A stretch of 64,000 nt of DNA. Source: Bacilli bacterium. GTDB lineage: Bacteria; Bacillota_I; Bacilli_A; RF39; UBA660. Position 1 is the stretch's first letter; every line of letters begins with the position of its first letter. Below, in pieces: positions 60,425 through 64,000 of this stretch. A program made the translations under genes and the position numbers. The stretch spans positions 1-64,000 of the forward strand of contig JAFUTO010000033.1 in assembly GCA_017484205.1 (NCBI GenBank), read 5' to 3'. The notes beneath the pieces were generated by a model, which was given only the letters and a program-made list of their open reading frames with translations, ran no database searches and had not been told where the DNA came from.

Positions 60425-61798
60425 AAAATCACAGTTACCTGGAGTTCTTGGGAATGGAATAACATCTCTTATATTTTCAACACCTGTTAAATATATAATT
60501 AATCTTTCAAATCCCATACCAAATCCACTATGTACGCATCCACCATATCTTCTTAAATTTAAGAACCACTCTACAGTATTTCTATCTACATTCATTTCAT
60601 TCATTCTATTAACTAATTTATCATAATCAATTTCTCTCTCAGATCCACCCATTAGTTCTCCAGCACCTGGTACTTCTAAATCTACAGCTGCCACTGTTTT
60701 ACCATCATCATTTAATTTCATATACCAAGCTTTTATATCTTTTGGCCAGTTAGTTATAAATACTGGACCATTAAAGTATTCAGTAATATATTTTTCATGT
60801 TCCTTTGCAATATCTTCACCATATTCTGGTTCAAATTCCCATTTAACTTTAGCTTCTTTTAATATTTTAATTGTATCTTCATGAGTAATTCTTGTAAATT
60901 TACTATTTACTAATTTATTTAATTTATCTAATAGTCCATTTTCAACAAATTTATCAAAGAATTCTAATTCATCAGGACATCTATCCATAACGTATTTAAC
61001 TACACTCTTAAGCATATCTTCTTCAATATCCATAAGCTTATTTAAATCACAAAATGCAATTTCTGGTTCAATCATCCAAAACTCATTAGCATGTGTCTTG
61101 GTATTTGATTTTTCAGTTCTAAATGTTGGTCCAAAAGTATAAATATTTCTAAATGCCATAGCAAATGCTTCACCATGTAATTGACCTGTTCCTGTTACAT
61201 AAGCTTCTTTACCAAATAAATCTTTAGAAAAATCTACTTCTCCATCTTTTTTAGGTAAGTTTTTAAAATCCAAAGTTGTTATTTTAAACATTTGGTCTGA
61301 ACCTTCGCAGTCAGCAGTTGTTATTAATGGTGTATGAACATATACATAATTATGATCTTGGAAATATGTATGTATCGCCATAGCAGCTACACTTCTAACT
61401 CTAAATACAGCATTAAATAAGTTAGTTCTTGGTCTTAAATATGCTTGTTCTCTTAAAAACTCATTAGAATGTCTTTTAGGTTGAATAGGATAATCCTCAT
61501 CAGAATCACCTAATAAAGTTACTTCTGTAGCTTTAATTTCATAATCTTGACCTTTACCTTCAGATTTAGCAAGTACACCTTTAATGCTAATAGATGAACC
61601 TACTCTAATCTTTTGTATATCATCAAAGTTTTTTAACTCATTAGTATATACTATCTGCATTCTTTTAAAAGTAGTTCCATCAGAAAATTCAATAAAACCA
61701 AATTCTTTTTGCTTTCTATGATTTCTAACCCATCCTTGTAATTCTACTTCACTGCCTACATATTCTTTAATCTTTTTGTTTAATTCTACTAATTCCAT
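60422..61798 (-). CDS. asnS: Asparaginyl-tRNA synthetase
   Basis: A 458-residue class IIb synthetase. An OB-fold anticodon-binding domain (1-105; VELQGWVRNHRKQKEFGFIE) is followed by the catalytic core with motif 2 FGPTFRTEKSNTKTHANEFW and motif 3 GFGMGFERLIIYLTG. AsnRS features such as the EHEKYITEYF and PGAGELMGGSERE regions separate it from AspRS. AAGGAGG supports the ATG at 61798. It is controlled by an asparagine T-box directly upstream, which confirms the assignment. Confidence 0.96.
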   Translation of the reverse strand: MELVELNKKIKEYVGSEVELQGWVRNHRKQKEFGFIEFSDGTTFKRMQIVYTNELKNFDDIQKIRVGSSISIKGVLAKSEGKGQDYEIKATEVTLLGDSDEDYPIQPKRHSNEFLREQAYLRPRTNLFNAVFRVRSVAAMAIHTYFQDHNYVYVHTPLITTADCEGSDQMFKITTLDFKNLPKKDGEVDFSKDLFGKEAYVTGTGQLHGEAFAMAFRNIYTFGPTFRTEKSNTKTHANEFWMIEPEIAFCDLNKLMDIEEDMLKSVVKYVMDRCPDELEFFDKFVENGLLDKLNKLVNSKFTRITHEDTIKILKEAKVKWEFEPEYGEDIAKEHEKYITEYFNGPVFITNWPKDIKAWYMKLNDDGKTVAAVDLEVPGAGELMGGSEREIDYDKLVNRMNEMNVDRNTVEWFLNLRRYGGCVHSGFGMGFERLIIYLTGVENIRDVIPFPRTPGNCDF

Positions 61799-61809
61799 AA
61801 TATCCTCCT

Positions 61810-62020
61810 TAAACAATAAAAAGAATGGTATAAGGAGTCATATAGACGGTACCATCCTTTTTTTATCTTATTTTATAACGGCATTACCGGTTTAACCTAC
61901 TAAATTCAGTTAAACATTCCGTGGTGTTATTCATATATACTAATTATCAGTTTCCATCAACCACTGACTTTCTATAAATATCATATATATTACTTCTCCA
62001 CATCATCAATTTAAATATAC
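61810..62020 (-). promoter_or_regulatory. T-box riboswitch, asparagine specifier (AAC)
   Basis: Promoter with -35 TTGACT (62055-62050) and -10 TATAAT (62032-62027), spacer 17. Stem I reads AGAAAGTCAGTGGTTGATGG, with specifier AAC at 61928-61926 in GAATAACACCACGG. The T-box AGGATGGTACCGTC lies at 61858-61845. The terminator pairs AAGGATGGTA with TACCATTCTT before TTTTT, so terminator and antiterminator compete. Confidence 0.9.
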
Positions 62021-62064
62021 ATTTATATTATACTCATTATATCTACTTTAGTCAATTGATTAAT

Positions 62065-62093
62065 AAAAAATAGATATTATTTAATATCTATTC
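62065..62093 (-). terminator. Terminator of metG
   Basis: Minus-strand AATAGATATTA and TAATATCTATT pair and are followed by TTTTTATT; it overlaps the last metG codons. Confidence 0.8.
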
Positions 62094-63678
62094 TTTCAAA
62101 AAGTAATCCTATATCATTTAATTTAATATCACCTTTTAGTGTAACCTCATTCCAACCATTTTCTTCAATACCTAATAATGTTTTAATTCTATCAGTTGTA
62201 TCAGGTATAAAAGGTCTTAGTAAATTAGATAAGTTAGCTATCATATACATACATGTATAAGTAGTATTATTAAATGCATCTATATCTTCTTTAACTTGAA
62301 TCCAAGGAGTACTAGTATCATAGTATTTATTTGCTGCATCTACATAATCAGATACTTTATCTAAGGCACTTCTAAGTTCACCTAATTCAATTAAATCAGC
62401 AACTTCTTTATAAGTATCTTTAGTTAATTTAATAATATCTTTATCAACAATACCTTCTTTAACAACACCATCAAATTTCTTATTAATAAATGATACATTT
62501 CTATTAATAAAGTTTCCTAATCCTCCAACTAAGAATTTATTATGTGCCATGATTAAATCATTTTCTGAGAAATTAGAATCTTTCTTTTCAGGACCATTAG
62601 CTATCATAAAGTATCTTACAGTATCCTTACCATATTTATCTATAATATCATTTACTGTTATTAAGTTACCTTTTGATTTACTCATTTTTTCATCTAACAT
62701 ATTCATAAATTCACATGAGATTATATGAGTAGGTAATGTCATATTCATACCTATAGCTTCTAAGATTGCTGGATAAATAATTGTATGGAATGGGATATTA
62801 TCTTTACCAATAGAGTAATAACTTTTTAAATTAGGATCAGTTATAAATTTGATAAAATCTTCTTTTCTTTCTTCTAATACTCTTTCACAAGTTGTTGTAT
62901 ATCCTAATACTGCTTCAATCCACACATATATTCTTTTATCATCATAACCTTCAACAGGAACTTCTATACCCCAATCTAATTGTCTAGTAGCTGCCCTGTC
63001 AATTAAACCCATATTTAAAAATTTCTTAGATTCATTTAAAGCATTCTTTCTCCAAATTGGTTCTCTATCTTTGATTAATTTTTCTATTTGTGGTTGAAAT
63101 TTTGATAAAGCTAAATATAGGTGCTTATTTTTTCTTAATTCTGGTGTACTTCCACAAGTACTACATTTTCTATCTTTAAGTTCACTTGATTCTAAAGATG
63201 CAAAGCAACTATCACATTGATCTCCTTTAGCTTCACTACCACAATGTGGGCATGTACCTATAATTTCTCTATCTGATAAGAACTTATCACATTTAGGGCA
63301 GTAATCTTGAACTTCTTCTTTTTCATATATATGACCATTATCATACATCATTTTAAAGTATTTCTTCACTTTTTCTTTATGATAATCTGACTCTGTTGAT
63401 GTATACATATCATAAGATAGTCCAGCTTTTTCTAAACTCTTTTTATCTTCTTCATGATAATACATAGCTATCTCTTCAGGTGTCTTACCTTCTTTTTTAG
63501 CTCTTTCAGTAATAGGTGTACCATGGCAATCACTACCACTTACATAAACAACATTATCACCATTCATACGATAATATCTTGCAATTACATCCCCTGGAAG
63601 TAATGCAACTAAATGACCTATATGTAATAAATAATTCGCATATGGCCAAGCTCCTGTAACTAAAATATTTCTTTTCAT
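62077..63678 (-). CDS. metG: Methionyl-tRNA synthetase
   Basis: A 533-residue class I synthetase. The HIGH motif is in YLLHIGHLVAL (about 17-27) and KMSKS in DEKMSKSKGN (about 330). Between them lie four paired cysteine knuckles (CPKCDKFLSDRE, CPHCGSE, CDSCFA, CSTCGS), the two-zinc type. A helical anticodon domain ends the protein; the C-terminal EMAP-like dimer domain seen in some MetRS is absent. A methionine T-box lies upstream, and AAGGAGG precedes the ATG. Confidence 0.97.
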   Translation of the reverse strand: MKRNILVTGAWPYANYLLHIGHLVALLPGDVIARYYRMNGDNVVYVSGSDCHGTPITERAKKEGKTPEEIAMYYHEEDKKSLEKAGLSYDMYTSTESDYHKEKVKKYFKMMYDNGHIYEKEEVQDYCPKCDKFLSDREIIGTCPHCGSEAKGDQCDSCFASLESSELKDRKCSTCGSTPELRKNKHLYLALSKFQPQIEKLIKDREPIWRKNALNESKKFLNMGLIDRAATRQLDWGIEVPVEGYDDKRIYVWIEAVLGYTTTCERVLEERKEDFIKFITDPNLKSYYSIGKDNIPFHTIIYPAILEAIGMNMTLPTHIISCEFMNMLDEKMSKSKGNLITVNDIIDKYGKDTVRYFMIANGPEKKDSNFSENDLIMAHNKFLVGGLGNFINRNVSFINKKFDGVVKEGIVDKDIIKLTKDTYKEVADLIELGELRSALDKVSDYVDAANKYYDTSTPWIQVKEDIDAFNNTTYTCMYMIANLSNLLRPFIPDTTDRIKTLLGIEENGWNEVTLKGDIKLNDIGLLFERIDIK

Positions 63679-63689
63679 ATTATTCCTCC

Positions 63690-63935
63690 TTTAAAATAAA
63701 AAACTCTTAGAATAAATCTAAGAGGCAAATCGCGGTACCACTCTTATTTAGGTTAAAACCTAATCTCAGTAACACATAAGTGTATATGCTTTAACGTGCA
63801 CAAATCCGTAATAACCTAAATATCAGCTACTAACCTCCAAGACCATCTTCACTAAGTTACTACATCCTCATTTTACACCATCTAGAGTTCTCTTTATGCT
63901 TTAACTTAATTACTCTTCTCTTCATTGGTTTTGAC
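63690..63935 (-). promoter_or_regulatory. T-box riboswitch, methionine specifier (AUG)
   Basis: The leader before metG carries specifier AUG at 63846-63844 (GAAGATGGTCTTGG), the T-box AGAGTGGTACCGCGAT (63744-63729) and a terminator CTCTTAGA/TCTAAGAG (63724-63717 with 63711-63704) followed by TTTTTT. A likely -10 TATAAA lies near 63945. It lets uncharged tRNA-Met turn on metG. Confidence 0.92.
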
Positions 63936-64000
63936 AATATTATTTTATACCATATTTTATAAAATGTAAACAATTATTATTATCTTGATTTAATAAATTT

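Noticed and set aside
1-64000. Reassigned genetic code (TGA as Trp), suggested by the very low GC
   Set aside because: TGA is a genuine stop in several conserved genes, for example at the end of murL and in the ATGA overlap before the MazF-like gene.
1-64000. tRNA or 5S/16S/23S rRNA genes
   Set aside because: No tRNA-like cloverleaf or rRNA core sequence was seen in the intergenic regions; the only clear structural RNA is rnpB, besides the T-box leaders.

Overview
ORGANISM. The window is very AT-rich, gene-dense and uses the standard bacterial stop codons (TGA ends several genes). Strong AGGAGG-type ribosome sites, three T-box leaders, class B RNase P RNA, gpsB, recU-ponA, dnaD-nth, polA of the Bacillus type, GerA/GerB/GerC germination genes and a dacB-spmA-spmB operon point to a spore-forming or spore-derived low-GC Firmicute, probably an uncultured gut Bacilli or Clostridia lineage with a compact genome. 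Species cannot be fixed from the sequence alone.

LAYOUT. Positions 1 to about 14,450 look like accessory DNA. They hold a peptidoglycan-binding protein cut by the window edge, a secreted small protein with its own ATPase and two FtsX-type permeases (a possible bacteriocin or secreted-peptide system) beside a divergent lipoprotein, several HTH regulators, a possible small RNA, unrecognised genes, a CAP-domain protein, a phage/ICE-like operon with a MazF-like toxin and a cold-shock protein, a regulator surrounded by four copies of one palindromic operator, and a replication-initiator-like protein. This region ends at a striking junction: a complete serS (12935-14218) lies directly downstream of a second, diverged serS whose 3' end, including class II motif 3, has been replaced (15601-14363). 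I infer the end of an integrated element that carries its own SerRS, or a partial xenologous replacement.

From 14.4 kb on the genes are mostly core. A serine T-box drives murL-murD2-serS, which implies D-glutamate is put into peptidoglycan by epimerising the UDP-MurNAc-L-Ala-L-Glu intermediate. An HD-domain/P-loop-kinase fusion, a cation efflux protein and polA follow. Between polA and the deoD-deoB-cdd-pdp nucleoside salvage operon sits a candidate type I toxin-antitoxin locus: a 27-residue hydrophobic peptide, a sequestered ribosome site, 5'-3' long-range pairing and a convergent antisense promoter. A DUF4176 gene plus a 721-residue polymorphic-toxin-like protein suggest a type VII secretion effector module.

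The middle holds pgsA, a RodZ-like gene, rnpB, gpsB, upp-uraA (with two leader ORFs and a terminator hairpin), recU-ponA, nth-dnaD, the rimP-nusA-rnpM-infB operon (short RimP, no ylxQ), a CPBP protease, a phosphoesterase, dut, a DUF2207 gene broken by an in-frame stop, a HAD nucleotidase plus P-loop kinase pair, a PD-(D/E)XK-like protein, a Fic protein and a 23S rRNA methyltransferase. The right part has the germination operon, a ferredoxin, rluB, dacB-spmA-spmB, a tandem-HTH regulator, a lipoprotein, and asnS and metG, each behind its cognate T-box (specifiers AAC and AUG).
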